Below are positions 1 through 9,409 of a DNA stretch of 31,753 nt, in pieces. Location: the NCBI GenBank assembly GCA_035384605.1, contig DAOOIV010000061.1, positions 1 to 31,753 of the forward strand, written 5' to 3'. Every line of letters begins with the position of its first letter. Position 1 is the first letter of the stretch. Below the pieces are notes generated by a model. That model ran no database searches and was not told where the DNA came from. It worked only from the letters and a program-made list of their open reading frames with translations. This DNA comes from Phycisphaerae bacterium (lineage in GTDB: Bacteria; Planctomycetota; Phycisphaerae; UBA1845; PWPN01). A program made the position numbers and the translations under genes.

Positions 1-2
1 GG

Positions 3-1094
3 GCGACAGGCTTCCTTGGCCACTACATCCTGCGAGACCTCCTGACCAGAGGGGTAAGAATCGTTGCCGTCCTTCGCCCACCGTTGGACCACGCGAAGGC
101 TCGACTCGAAACCATGCTGGCGGCCATCGGACTGCCTGTCGAACAGTATTTATCCAACGGATCTCTGCTCCTTGTCCCCGGTTCGCTGCCCGACACGTTG
201 CCCGAGCCCGATTGGGGACGAACCGACGCCATCCTGAATTGTGCCGCAAGTCTCAGCCTCTTTGCCAACGGTGACGGAGAGCCCTTCAACACAAATGTCA
301 GCGGAACTGAAGCTCTGGCGGAATGGGCGATTCGGCACAACGTCATTCGCATCCACGCCGTGAGCACCGCCTACACCTGCGGCTGGTTGCAGGGAGCTAT
401 CCCGGAACGTTTTCATGACCCGCCCCCCGAGTTCCAGACGGATTACGAACGCAGCAAATGGCAGGCTGAGGCCGTTCTTGAAGAGTGGTCTTCGTGGATC
501 GGGCATTCGCTGACCCTGTATCGGCCTAGTTTCCTGGTGGGGGACTCGACCACGGGCCATACGACCCAGTTTGCTGGTTTCTACCAGTTCGCCCGCCTCG
601 TGGGCGCTCTGAAGGAACGCTACGCATCGAAGAACAACGGCACGCGGACTTACATACCCCTGCGCATTCCCGGACGCCCCGATGACCGGCAGAATATCGT
701 GCCGGTCGACTTCGTGTCGCGGGTGATCGCCGAGGTTGTGACGCGTCCCCGGTTCCATGGTCGTATTTACCATCTGACCAACCCCGAGCCACCAACCAAC
801 GACATGATGAAGCGCTGCTACGAGGACTACTTCGGCCTCCACGGCGGGTTCTTCGCGCCGCCCGACGAAGTCCTCGGCAAGTGCAATCAGGCCGAATCAT
901 TGCTGTGGGATCAATACCACCTGATTACCCCCCGCGTCGTTCACAACCCGCAATTCATCATGGACAACACGCGCGAAGTGATGCAGGCGGCCGGCATCTC
1001 GTTCCCTACTCTCCACCCCGAGCGGATTTTCATGTTGTTTGACTATGCCGCCCGGAAGGGCTGGGGCAGAGGCTCAAACGGTTTTCACCACTGA
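3..1094 (+). CDS. Extended SDR / thioester-reductase-like NAD(P)-dependent oxidoreductase, 5' truncated
   Basis: The reading frame is open from the left edge, so the true start lies outside the window. The first visible residues are ATGFLGHYILRDLL, the glycine-rich nucleotide-binding turn of a Rossmann fold (GxxGxxG type). A YERSKWQAE segment supplies the Tyr-x3-Lys catalytic pair of short-chain dehydrogenases, preceded by a Ser-rich strand (HAVSTAYTCG). The visible 363 residues approach a full extended SDR or the NAD-binding domain of thioester reductases and fatty-acyl-CoA reductases. The family oxidises or reduces sugar nucleotides or acyl thioesters with NAD(P)H; the substrate cannot be deduced here. 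A gap of about 130 bp containing a new promoter separates it from xylA, so the two are probably not one operon. I am sure of the superfamily and unsure of the subfamily. Confidence 0.8.
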   Translation, partial: ATGFLGHYILRDLLTRGVRIVAVLRPPLDHAKARLETMLAAIGLPVEQYLSNGSLLLVPGSLPDTLPEPDWGRTDAILNCAASLSLFANGDGEPFNTNVSGTEALAEWAIRHNVIRIHAVSTAYTCGWLQGAIPERFHDPPPEFQTDYERSKWQAEAVLEEWSSWIGHSLTLYRPSFLVGDSTTGHTTQFAGFYQFARLVGALKERYASKNNGTRTYIPLRIPGRPDDRQNIVPVDFVSRVIAEVVTRPRFHGRIYHLTNPEPPTNDMMKRCYEDYFGLHGGFFAPPDEVLGKCNQAESLLWDQYHLITPRVVHNPQFIMDNTREVMQAAGISFPTLHPERIFMLFDYAARKGWGRGSNGFHH

Positions 1095-1119
1095 TCACCC
1101 TTCGTGCTTCTCAGGCTCG

Positions 1120-1147
1120 TTGCACGGGTCCCCGGCGGGACTATAAT
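1120..1147 (+). promoter_or_regulatory. Sigma-70-like promoter of xylA
   Basis: TTGCAC, 16 bp, then a perfect TATAAT. It lies about 80 bp before the xylA start codon and just after the preceding stop codon. The -35 box matches the consensus at four of six positions. Confidence 0.6.
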
Positions 1148-1228
1148 CGGATTCGTCTGCACGGCGGCGCGAAGGCTTGCCGGCGGCTCGCGATCCAAGA
1201 GCGGTCTTTAAGAGGAGGCGTGCGATCC

Positions 1229-2542
<1,314 letters not shown>

Positions 2543-2580
2543 GCCCCAGGGCTGCTGAAACGACGCAACACGCCAGGCAC

Positions 2581-3582
2581 ATGAGTCAAAGAGCAGGCAG
2601 GCATTCCCCGCTGCTGCGCTGGGTGATCCCGCTCAGCAACGCCTACCGGCGGATGCTGGCCATTGTTCTTGGACTCGTCGGCCCGAGAGTTGCCTACCGT
2701 GTCACGGGGCGATTGGCCCGGATACTCTACCGGTCGCTGCAGCCGGTGCGAGCACGCAGCGAGGCTCAGTGTCGGGCCGCTCTCGGAGAACGGGTCCCGA
2801 GCGAGGACATCCCTCGCATAGCCGAAGCATCCTTCGTGCACCGCATCTGGAATCTGACCGATCTCATGCTGGCTGATCGGCTTTTGCATCGCAATACCTG
2901 TCACCACTATGGCGGCCGCATTCCGGAGCCTTATCTCAATATGCTCCTGAACGCCCGACGGGACAAGCAGCCGGTGATTCTGGTCACCGCTTACTACGGC
3001 CCGTTTGATCTCCTGCCCTTGTTCCTTGGCTGTAACGGCGTTCGCGCGACGGTGGTCTATCGGCCGCACCGCAACGCCGGCTTCGACGCCTATCGACGGC
3101 GGATTCGAGAGCGCGGCGGCTGTGAACTCGTCCCGTTGGATCGGGCGAGCAACCGCATTGCCCAACGACTGGAAGAAGGCCGGACGGTCGCCATTCTTGC
3201 CGACCACCATGCCGAGCGGCGAGGATTGCCCGCGACTTTCCTGGGACTGCCTACCATGGCTTTGCGATCGGTGGGATGGCTTGCGCATCATTACCGCGCC
3301 GCTGTGGCCGTCGCGGGCATCCGGCGGGTTGGTCAGAAGTTCCGGTTTGAGATCGTCGTCTCTGGCGTCATCCAGCCGAGCGACTGGGCCTCGGCCGAGG
3401 ATCCGGTGGCGTACATCACCACGCAGTACCTCGCGGCCTTGGAGAGGATTATCCTTTCAGAACCCATCCAATACCTCTGGAGCTACGCGCGTTGGGGGGA
3501 GGCGACGGCCCGAAGACTCGCAGAGAGCCCGGATCCAGCCGGATCCGGCGGCTCAACCACACCGGTCACAGCGAAACGATAG
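2581..3582 (+). CDS. LpxL/HtrB-family lysophospholipid (lipid A-type) acyltransferase
   Basis: This 333-residue protein belongs to the bacterial lipid A acyltransferase family (LPLAT superfamily). Family members transfer acyl chains from acyl-ACP to lipid A precursors or related membrane lipids at the inner membrane. Recognisable blocks are AYYGPFDLLP (around 137-146), ILADHHAERRG followed by FLGLPT (substrate-binding region), and a C-terminal PIQYLWSYARWGE, which matches the usual PEQYLW-x-HRRWK. The family's catalytic HX4D/E motif is altered: Tyr138 stands where His is expected, while Asp143 is kept. It starts 38 bp after xylA and has only a weak ribosome site (CCAGG), so co-transcription with xylA is possible. 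Function as a transferase is inferred and the altered motif lowers certainty. Confidence 0.8.
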   Translation: MSQRAGRHSPLLRWVIPLSNAYRRMLAIVLGLVGPRVAYRVTGRLARILYRSLQPVRARSEAQCRAALGERVPSEDIPRIAEASFVHRIWNLTDLMLADRLLHRNTCHHYGGRIPEPYLNMLLNARRDKQPVILVTAYYGPFDLLPLFLGCNGVRATVVYRPHRNAGFDAYRRRIRERGGCELVPLDRASNRIAQRLEEGRTVAILADHHAERRGLPATFLGLPTMALRSVGWLAHHYRAAVAVAGIRRVGQKFRFEIVVSGVIQPSDWASAEDPVAYITTQYLAALERIILSEPIQYLWSYARWGEATARRLAESPDPAGSGGSTTPVTAKR

Positions 3583-3688
3583 TGCTGTTCTTATCTTCGG
3601 GTGCCGAAGCGATCGAGTGTCCAACCGGCGAACCCGGAGCACGCGGTTGGCCGGACGGGCGCGGTCCTCGCCGCCGCCTCCCGCCAGC

Positions 3689-3717
3689 TTGTACATTCTG
3701 CCTCGCATCCCTACAAT
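3689..3717 (+). promoter_or_regulatory. Candidate sigma-70-like promoter of the aminotransferase gene
   Basis: TTGTAC, 17 bp, then TACAAT. The -10 box matches five of six consensus positions and the -35 box three. It predicts a leader of about 70 nt before the start codon at 3794. Confidence 0.4.
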
Positions 3718-3793
3718 CTGCACCCCGGTGAACAACGGGCTCGCGTGTTCGGAGCCCCAGCCACCGCAAGACAGAGCAACAGGAGCACCATGT

Positions 3794-4975
3794 ATGAAGA
3801 TCTCGCAGCGCGTCCAAGAACTTGAGGAATCCGCGACCTTGGCCGTCAGCGCAAAGGCTGCCGCCATGAAGAAGCAGGGGATCAACGTCGTCGGCTTCGG
3901 GGCTGGAGAGCCCGACTTCCCCACGCCTGTCAATGTCCGCAATGCCTGCAAGGCCGCCTTGGACGCCGGCCACACCAAATACGCCAGCCCGTCCTCCGGT
4001 ATCCCGGCCGCCAAGGAGGCGGTGTGCTCCAAGCTCAAGCGGGAAAACAACTTGGAATACAAACCGTCCCAGGTCATGATTACCGTCGGCGGCAAGGAAG
4101 CTCTCTACCTGGCGAGCATGAGCCTGCTCGACCCCGGCGACGAGGCCATCCTGCCGGCCCCATATTGGGTCAGCTATCCCGAGCAGATCAAGCTCTGCGG
4201 AGCCAAGCCGGTCATCATCGAGGGCAAGGAGTCCAACAACTTCAAGGTCACCCCCGACCAGATTGCCAAAGCCATCACCGCCAAAACACGGGTGCTGATT
4301 TTCAACTCGCCCAGCAACCCCGGCGGCTTCACCTACGCGCCCGACGAGGTCCGGGCGATCGCCAAGCTCCTGGCCGACAAGGACATCATCGTCTTCAGCG
4401 ACGAGATGTACGACCGCCTGATCTACGGCAACCAGCGCTTCCTGAGCTTTGCCGCCTGCAGCCCGGAGAACTACGCCAAGACGCTGACCTTCAACGCCGG
4501 CTCCAAAACCTACTCGATGACCGGTTGGCGCGTCGGTTACGTGGCCGGGCCAGAGCCGATCATCAAGGCCATGGCCAAGCTCCAGAGCCAGACCACGAGC
4601 GGTACTGCAACGTTTTGTCAGCACGCCCTGGTCGAGGCCTTGAGCGGTGATCAGTCCGAGGTCGAAAAGATGCGCAAGGAGTTCGAGCGCCGAGCCGAGT
4701 ACATGCACCAACGCCTCAATGGCATCAAGGGCGTCACGTGTGTCCAACCGACCGGCGCCTTCTACGCCTTTCCAAACGTGTCGGGGGCGTTCGCCGCCCT
4801 GGGTGTCAAGGGTTCGCTGGATTTCTCTGCCAAAGTGCTCGAACGAGCCCACGTGGCGGTCGTGCCGGGCATCGCCTTCGGCCTCGATGACTACGTCCGT
4901 CTGTCCTTCGCTACCAGCATGGAGCAGATCCGCGAAGGCTGCGACCGGCTGGAGAAGCTGCTGGGGAAAAAGTAG
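3794..4975 (+). CDS. Pyridoxal-phosphate aminotransferase class I (aspartate aminotransferase type)
   Basis: This 393-residue fold-type I aminotransferase has the expected length for the AspB/AspC-like group, which moves amino groups between aspartate and 2-oxoglutarate or related pairs. Visible landmarks are the N-terminal GFGAGEPDFPTP loop, the PLP-contacting FNSPSNPGG and FSDEMYDRLIYG segments, and the Schiff-base lysine at residue 238 in GSKTYSMTGWRVGY. A conserved Arg in the C-terminal YVRLSFATS segment would bind the substrate carboxylate. ATG at 3794 follows AGGAG (3781-3785) by 8 nt. The frame is open much further upstream, but that stretch is only a shadow of the preceding gene. It appears monocistronic, with its own promoter and an inverted repeat downstream. 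Substrate specificity cannot be read from sequence. Confidence 0.93.
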   Translation: MKISQRVQELEESATLAVSAKAAAMKKQGINVVGFGAGEPDFPTPVNVRNACKAALDAGHTKYASPSSGIPAAKEAVCSKLKRENNLEYKPSQVMITVGGKEALYLASMSLLDPGDEAILPAPYWVSYPEQIKLCGAKPVIIEGKESNNFKVTPDQIAKAITAKTRVLIFNSPSNPGGFTYAPDEVRAIAKLLADKDIIVFSDEMYDRLIYGNQRFLSFAACSPENYAKTLTFNAGSKTYSMTGWRVGYVAGPEPIIKAMAKLQSQTTSGTATFCQHALVEALSGDQSEVEKMRKEFERRAEYMHQRLNGIKGVTCVQPTGAFYAFPNVSGAFAALGVKGSLDFSAKVLERAHVAVVPGIAFGLDDYVRLSFATSMEQIREGCDRLEKLLGKK

Positions 4976-4986
4976 ATCGACACTAT

Positions 4987-5081
4987 ATGACCGTGCGCGA
5001 TTCGGCGACGGCGGAAAGCCGCTGTTCCCTGCCTTTCCTGGTGGTTCGCGGGAGCTTTGCCGCAAGATTGCGCACGGTCAT
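4987..5081. repeat. Large imperfect inverted repeat downstream of the aminotransferase gene
   Basis: ATGACCGTGCGC (4987-4998) is exactly inverted as GCGCACGGTCAT (5070-5081). A second nested pair, GCGGAAAGC against GCTTTGCCGC, sits inside with one bulged base, and a TCCC/GGGA pair lies near the centre. The transcript could fold into a roughly 95-nt hairpin with internal loops. There is no T-run, so it is not a canonical intrinsic terminator. It may protect the 3' end, or be a structured RNA or a small mobile-element relic. Confidence 0.6.
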
Positions 5082-5109
5082 TCAGACTGCGCGGTTCGAG
5101 AGTTGATAC

Positions 5110-5140
5110 AAAAAAGGTGGCCCCGTTGCCGAGGCCACCT
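5110..5140 (-). terminator. Intrinsic terminator of the minus-strand exported-protein gene
   Basis: AGGTGGCC (5115-5122) pairs with GGCCACCT (5133-5140) around a 10-nt loop. Read on the minus strand the stem is followed by six T residues. It lies 53 bp past the stop codon of the gene ending at 5193. Confidence 0.8.
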
Positions 5141-5192
5141 CGTCACGAAACCTCGTATGAAGGAGGTCTGAAACTAAACCGACCCGCAATCG

Positions 5193-7121
5193 TTACGGCA
5201 GCACGCCGCCACATGCAGGATCTGCGGTAATGCCCGATCCGCTGGCGCAGGCCTCGAACGCCGACCAGTCGTCGGTGTCGACGTCGCCGTCGGGCGCACC
5301 GGCCGGATGCGCGTCGAAGCACGCGCAGGCGGGCTCCGCCGGCAGATTCGCCCCGATGCACACCTGGAACAGCGCGAAATCGGCCTGGTCAACATCACCG
5401 TCGCCGTCCGCATCGGCAAACGGAATGGAACAAGGACACTCCTCCGTCGCGCAGCTCGTACCAATACCCTTGAACTTGGCCGCCGGGCAGACGCCGTAGT
5501 TCATCTCCTCACATTGACCTGCCTTGACGCAACAGGCACCCAGGCACGTCGATGCCTCGCACACGCTGCCCAACGCACCGGCTATCCCGTCGATCGATTC
5601 ACAATACCCCGGCGGCTCTGCCCCGCACGTCCCGTCCGTCTTGCAGCAGGAAGCCAGGCACACTCCCGCCGAGCAAGCCGAGCTGGCGCCGCGGAACACT
5701 CCGCCCCCGTCGGTGCAGGTCGCGGACTCCACGAAATCGGAGCAGGCACCCGTCATCGAATCCGTGCAGCAGGCGCCCGGACACGCCGCGTTGGCACACA
5801 GCTTGTTCGCCGTCCACCGCTGCTGCCCCTCAATATCCGGGCAATCCGCCGCGAACTTGTCCCCGCACGCGCCGATCATGCAACAAGCCCCGGTATCCGG
5901 GAAAGGCAAATCGGCAAGCGGAATCCTCAGGCACCACCCAGTGGTCTTACCGGTTGTACTCAGAACGCCAATACCGGCGACAACTACGTCGTTCGCGTTG
6001 ACCGCAACGGTGTGAGCTCGGTTCAGCCGGGAGAAGGAGCCCAGGTTTCCGCTGGCTGCCAGGTAGGAAGTCAGGTCGTAAACTTTCCAGTTGGCTGGCT
6101 CGGCGTCGCGCAGATCCCAGAGAACCGCACGTTCCTGACCACGATAATTCATGCCGCAGGCAAAAGTCCCGTCGGCACTGGCACCATACGGCAAGCCGTT
6201 GCTTGTGCTTCCTGCGGTGTCCGGATACGTCGGCAACTCGTTAATCGACACCTGGGTCACGTTCGGGTGAACGCCGCTGATGACCATCTTGAACGGCCAG
6301 TTGCCCGCGCGCCCGTCGCTCACTGGCGAGATACCGAAAAGCTGCGTGCCGTCAGCGTTGACTGCCCAGACCTCACCGCGCAAAGTGCCATCCAAACCGG
6401 GCAACTGAGTCTGGTTGCCGCCTGCGGGCGGATACTCAAACAACGTAATGAGGTATGGCGCGGCACTATCGTAACGCCGACCGGCCACCCGGCCCGTGTT
6501 GGCCACGCTGTTCATCAGCATCTTGCCGCTGCTGATCGACTTGGGAGTATTCGTCAAGGACGGTGGATTAGTTGTCCCCACGACCATCGACGTGTAATGA
6601 TACTTGTCGCCGTCTTTCCAGATGAAATAGGCCACATCCGTGCTGGTGCCGCGCAACGTATTGCCGTTCGCGAGACTGGGGGAGCTGCCGACGTTCGTTG
6701 CTCTTGCTTTCTTGAGCCAGCTGATGCCGCCGTCGTTCGAGAACCACGCTGTGGCCCAGCCTGCGGACAGGCCCGCAACCACCAGTTGCGTGGAACCGTC
6801 GACAATGCGGTAATCGGCACCGGTGCAGGTCGTCGCCAGTGCCCCATCGCTGCTCAGAACCTTGCGGCTGCCGTTGGTGGCATCCCAAATCACGCCGTAT
6901 GTTGCTGGCGTCGAGCCGTTGTCCAGCCCCGTGCAGTTGCCGACCAGATACGTACCGTCGGGCGTCATTGCGCGGATGTCCGTGCGCTCACCCGTGAAGG
7001 TTGCGCCCGCGTTGCTGGGACCGGTCCACGGCGGAACCTCCGTGAACACAGGAGCAGCGAGCGCACCCGCCGTCATCATCAGTATCACCGCTCCAGCGAA
7101 TCCGACTCGCGAAAGACTCAT
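5193..7121 (-). CDS. Exported protein with Cys-rich GACC repeats and C-terminal dockerin-like repeats
   Basis: This 642-residue protein begins with a signal peptide (MSLSRVGFAGAVILMMTAGALA, probable cleavage before APVF). Residues about 25-405 form a domain with recurring TPDG/ADG-T-VG strands (for example MTPDGTYLVG, ADGTFACGM, AVLWDLRDAE), shared with the neighbouring PEP-CTERM protein. Then follow about five short Cys-rich units opening with GACC or SCC, typical of planctomycete surface proteins. The C-terminus carries two Ca-binding dockerin-like loops (DADGDGDVDQADF and DGDVDTDDW). GGAGG lies 7 nt before the ATG at 7119-7121, which fixes the start, and a strong terminator lies just past the stop. 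It is probably secreted or surface-associated, with the Cys units disulphide-bonded. The ligand is unknown. Confidence 0.85.
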   Translation of the reverse strand: MSLSRVGFAGAVILMMTAGALAAPVFTEVPPWTGPSNAGATFTGERTDIRAMTPDGTYLVGNCTGLDNGSTPATYGVIWDATNGSRKVLSSDGALATTCTGADYRIVDGSTQLVVAGLSAGWATAWFSNDGGISWLKKARATNVGSSPSLANGNTLRGTSTDVAYFIWKDGDKYHYTSMVVGTTNPPSLTNTPKSISSGKMLMNSVANTGRVAGRRYDSAAPYLITLFEYPPAGGNQTQLPGLDGTLRGEVWAVNADGTQLFGISPVSDGRAGNWPFKMVISGVHPNVTQVSINELPTYPDTAGSTSNGLPYGASADGTFACGMNYRGQERAVLWDLRDAEPANWKVYDLTSYLAASGNLGSFSRLNRAHTVAVNANDVVVAGIGVLSTTGKTTGWCLRIPLADLPFPDTGACCMIGACGDKFAADCPDIEGQQRWTANKLCANAACPGACCTDSMTGACSDFVESATCTDGGGVFRGASSACSAGVCLASCCKTDGTCGAEPPGYCESIDGIAGALGSVCEASTCLGACCVKAGQCEEMNYGVCPAAKFKGIGTSCATEECPCSIPFADADGDGDVDQADFALFQVCIGANLPAEPACACFDAHPAGAPDGDVDTDDWSAFEACASGSGITADPACGGVLP

Positions 7122-7464
7122 ACATCATCCTCCCTCCGGGCCCTTCATCCGGCCCGCATTTGCCCATGCTGTTTCGTTGTGTTGCCCTGCCGGTGACCCC
7201 GCGGGGTCACGGCACCATATAGAACCCCACATTCCACACTGCCTGAACGGCCCGTGGGGCCGTTCAGGTGTGGTCAACACGCCCAAAAAACCCGCTCTCC
7301 GGCCGGATCCCCGGGGCTCGTCGCACGCCGGCCCGACAATGAAGTTCGATTCTCTCCCTCGGGCACCCCGGGTTCACCCTGCGGGCGGCAGCCCTTCGCC
7401 ACCGTCCCGCAGGGCTTTCCCACAACCCTCAACGCTCAGACTTCACACAACTCGCCGCAAAACC
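7122..7464. other. Intergenic spacer between two paralogous exported-protein genes
   Basis: The 343-bp gap contains an 18-bp palindrome, GTGACCCC-GC-GGGGTCAC (7193-7210), lying 72-89 bp before the start of the downstream gene and suitable as an operator or hairpin. It also contains the long hairpin at 7234-7273. I see no coding sequence and no clear -35/-10 pair. Confidence 0.6.
7234..7273 (-). terminator. Strong hairpin after the PEP-CTERM gene, probable terminator lacking a long T-run
   Basis: CCTGAACGGCC (7242-7252) and GGCCGTTCAGG (7258-7268) form a perfect 11-bp stem with a 5-nt loop, extended after a 3-nt bulge by CCACA/TGTGG. The minus-strand sequence that follows (AATGTGGGGTTCT) is only weakly T-rich. 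Confidence 0.5.
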
Positions 7465-8700
7465 TCAGCGCCGGCGCCAAAACATCAACGGCAAACCCAG
7501 AACCAGCAACCCCATGGTCGCAGGTTCCGGAATCGTCAGCACGAAGCCGGTATAACCGCTGGCCTCAAGACTGCTGGCCACGCCGACTCCCGCGATAACC
7601 GGATTGCCTTCGGCATTAATCCCGATGGCAGTGGCCCGACGGAGGTTGCCGTCGAACGGGCCCAGGATGCCGTTCGCCGCCGCAAACGCGGTCAGGTCCG
7701 TGGCGACGATGTTGTTCATATCCCGCAGATCCCACATGACCGCCAGCTCGTAACCCTTGGTGTAGTCCATGCCGACGGCATAGTCGCCGTTGGGCGAAAT
7801 CGAGTAGACCACGCCGTTGGTCGCATAGCCTGAGCCGCTGCTAAGGCCCGGCAGCTCGAACGAAGTTGTGCCGTCGTAAACGAAAGGATACCAGCCGGTC
7901 TTGCCGGTCACATGGCCGTAGCCGCCCATGATGCTACCGTCGTCCGCAATGTCGTACAGACTGCCGGCGTCGGTCCCGTCCGGCGCGGCGGCGATATAGC
8001 CATTCGCTGGAGTAGTGCCGCCGACATAAGGTCCTACATAGTAGCAGCGACCGCCGCGTACGCCGACCGCCTTGCCTGCATTGGAGATACCATTCATCGT
8101 GGTTTCATTAGTCGTGCTCTTGACGTCCAAGGCACCCAGCCCGGTCCCGTTGAAGGCGTCGATGTAGATCGTCTGGGTGTTGGTCTGGAACACGCCGTGG
8201 AGCAGGCCGGTGCTGCTGTTGCTCGTGCCCGCCATCCTGTTCAGACCGCCATTGTCGCCGTAGGCATGTGTATTCGTCCGACGAATCTTCGCCCACTGAG
8301 CTGTTCCGTCCCAATTGCTCGCAGTATCCCATGCATTCATCGACTGCCAGCCGCCGTTGTCGCCCTCGATCACGACTTTGGTCGTGGTGCCGTCGGTCCA
8401 ATAGCCGATGCCATCCACGCAAGCTTGATAGCCGCCCGCGACGATGTGCCCGATGACACCCGTTGTGGCGTCGTAAACGAAGCCTGTGTTCTCACCACCG
8501 CTGCCAAACCCCAGTCCAGCGGTGCCACCCACGAAGCGGCCATCCGGCGTGATGCCCCGGGGGTATACGCCGACTTTCACGGTGCTGTCTTGTCGGTTCG
8601 TCACTTTCGGAATGGCGACCAGACTCGCGGCCATGACGCTCGAAGCGCTCACCGCCGCCACGAGCACCGCGACACCAAACACGGTTGCTTTTCTCCTCAT
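7465..8700 (-). CDS. PEP-CTERM sorting-domain exported protein
   Basis: This 411-residue protein has an N-terminal signal peptide (RRKATVFGVAVLVAAVSASSVMA) and ends in IPEPATMGLLVLGLPLMFWRRR. That tail is a textbook PEP-CTERM signal: the PEP motif, a hydrophobic segment and an Arg cluster. The signal is processed by exosortase, so the mature protein is probably delivered to the outer surface or extracellular polymer. The body has the same repeated GITPDGRFVGG, NGDYAVGMDY and AVMWDLRDM strands as the next gene downstream, indicating duplication. The start at 8700 is chosen because AGGAGG lies about 10 nt before it; an upstream in-frame start at 8754 would add a charged stretch before the signal peptide. 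No exosortase gene is in the window. Confidence 0.88.
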   Translation of the reverse strand: MRRKATVFGVAVLVAAVSASSVMAASLVAIPKVTNRQDSTVKVGVYPRGITPDGRFVGGTAGLGFGSGGENTGFVYDATTGVIGHIVAGGYQACVDGIGYWTDGTTTKVVIEGDNGGWQSMNAWDTASNWDGTAQWAKIRRTNTHAYGDNGGLNRMAGTSNSSTGLLHGVFQTNTQTIYIDAFNGTGLGALDVKSTTNETTMNGISNAGKAVGVRGGRCYYVGPYVGGTTPANGYIAAAPDGTDAGSLYDIADDGSIMGGYGHVTGKTGWYPFVYDGTTSFELPGLSSGSGYATNGVVYSISPNGDYAVGMDYTKGYELAVMWDLRDMNNIVATDLTAFAAANGILGPFDGNLRRATAIGINAEGNPVIAGVGVASSLEASGYTGFVLTIPEPATMGLLVLGLPLMFWRRR

Positions 8701-9409
8701 AATAAGCGTTCCTCCTCTTTTCCTCGGGCGCATGCGCGCCTTCCCCAAAAACATTACAACTGGATTTCAGACGGCAGAACTCTTCCGCCTCCTAATCCTG
8801 AATCCGCACGTTCGAGGTCGCCCTTCCGTGAGATTCCCGGTCGCCGGGTCTACGCCGTTTCGGAAATCTCCCTCGCTGCCAAGCCGCAAAGCGAGATGTA
8901 TGTGCCACAGCGACTGGCAGACGCGATCTCTCCTCGTAGACTATACGCTGACGGGATAGCGATGTCAACAGCGATTTAGCCCGATTCGTCAACACGATTT
9001 CAGGGAGTTGGTCCACGGATCATATCACGCCGTGTCAGAACGGCGCCTGTCGACCAGCCGATCCGGTCCGCGCAGCAATTCCACTCGAGCGACTGGCTGG
9101 ACTTGGAGGTGGCGGTTCCGCAACGTCCTGTTGGCGACGCTCGATTCGGAGCTGCCGCCGAGCCCTAAGACACCCTGGAAACACTGCTTACGGTTGTGAG
9201 CGATGAGGCTCTCCCACACGGCGAAGAGTGATGCTTTCCGGTGGCCAGTGCGCCCCGGCAGTAGAGCAAGGGCGTGATACTCGAATCGCTTCGCGGATGG
9301 CACCGTCGACCGACCCGGCTGCGATTGTGGCAAAAAAACATTGCCGCAGCGACGCTTTTCTCGTAGACTGAAAATCGCTGAAAACATAACGGGTCGCCTG
9401 CGGACAGAA
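8701..9409. other. Divergent intergenic region between the PEP-CTERM gene and the FCD regulator
   Basis: About 700 bp hold no convincing gene. GCGCATGCGC (8728-8737) is a perfect palindrome in the presumed 5' leader of the minus-strand gene. The ten-base word CTCGTAGACT occurs twice (8933-8942 and 9360-9369), the second copy overlapping the -10 of the candidate regulator promoter. Short open frames here lack ribosome sites and family features. Confidence 0.55.
9341..9369 (+). promoter_or_regulatory. Candidate promoter of the FCD-type regulator
   Basis: TTGCCG, 17 bp, then TAGACT, about 40 bp before the chosen start. Both boxes are weak matches. The -10 overlaps a repeated CTCGTAGACT word, which could be an autoregulatory site. 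Confidence 0.3.

Noticed and set aside
3566..5065. A 499-codon minus-strand open frame opposite the aminotransferase.
   Set aside because: It is a shadow of a well-supported PLP enzyme and shows no family motifs.
5307..7196. A 629-codon plus-strand open frame opposite the Cys-rich exported protein.
   Set aside because: It is the antisense shadow of a gene with signal peptide, ribosome site and terminator on the minus strand. It has no recognisable domains.
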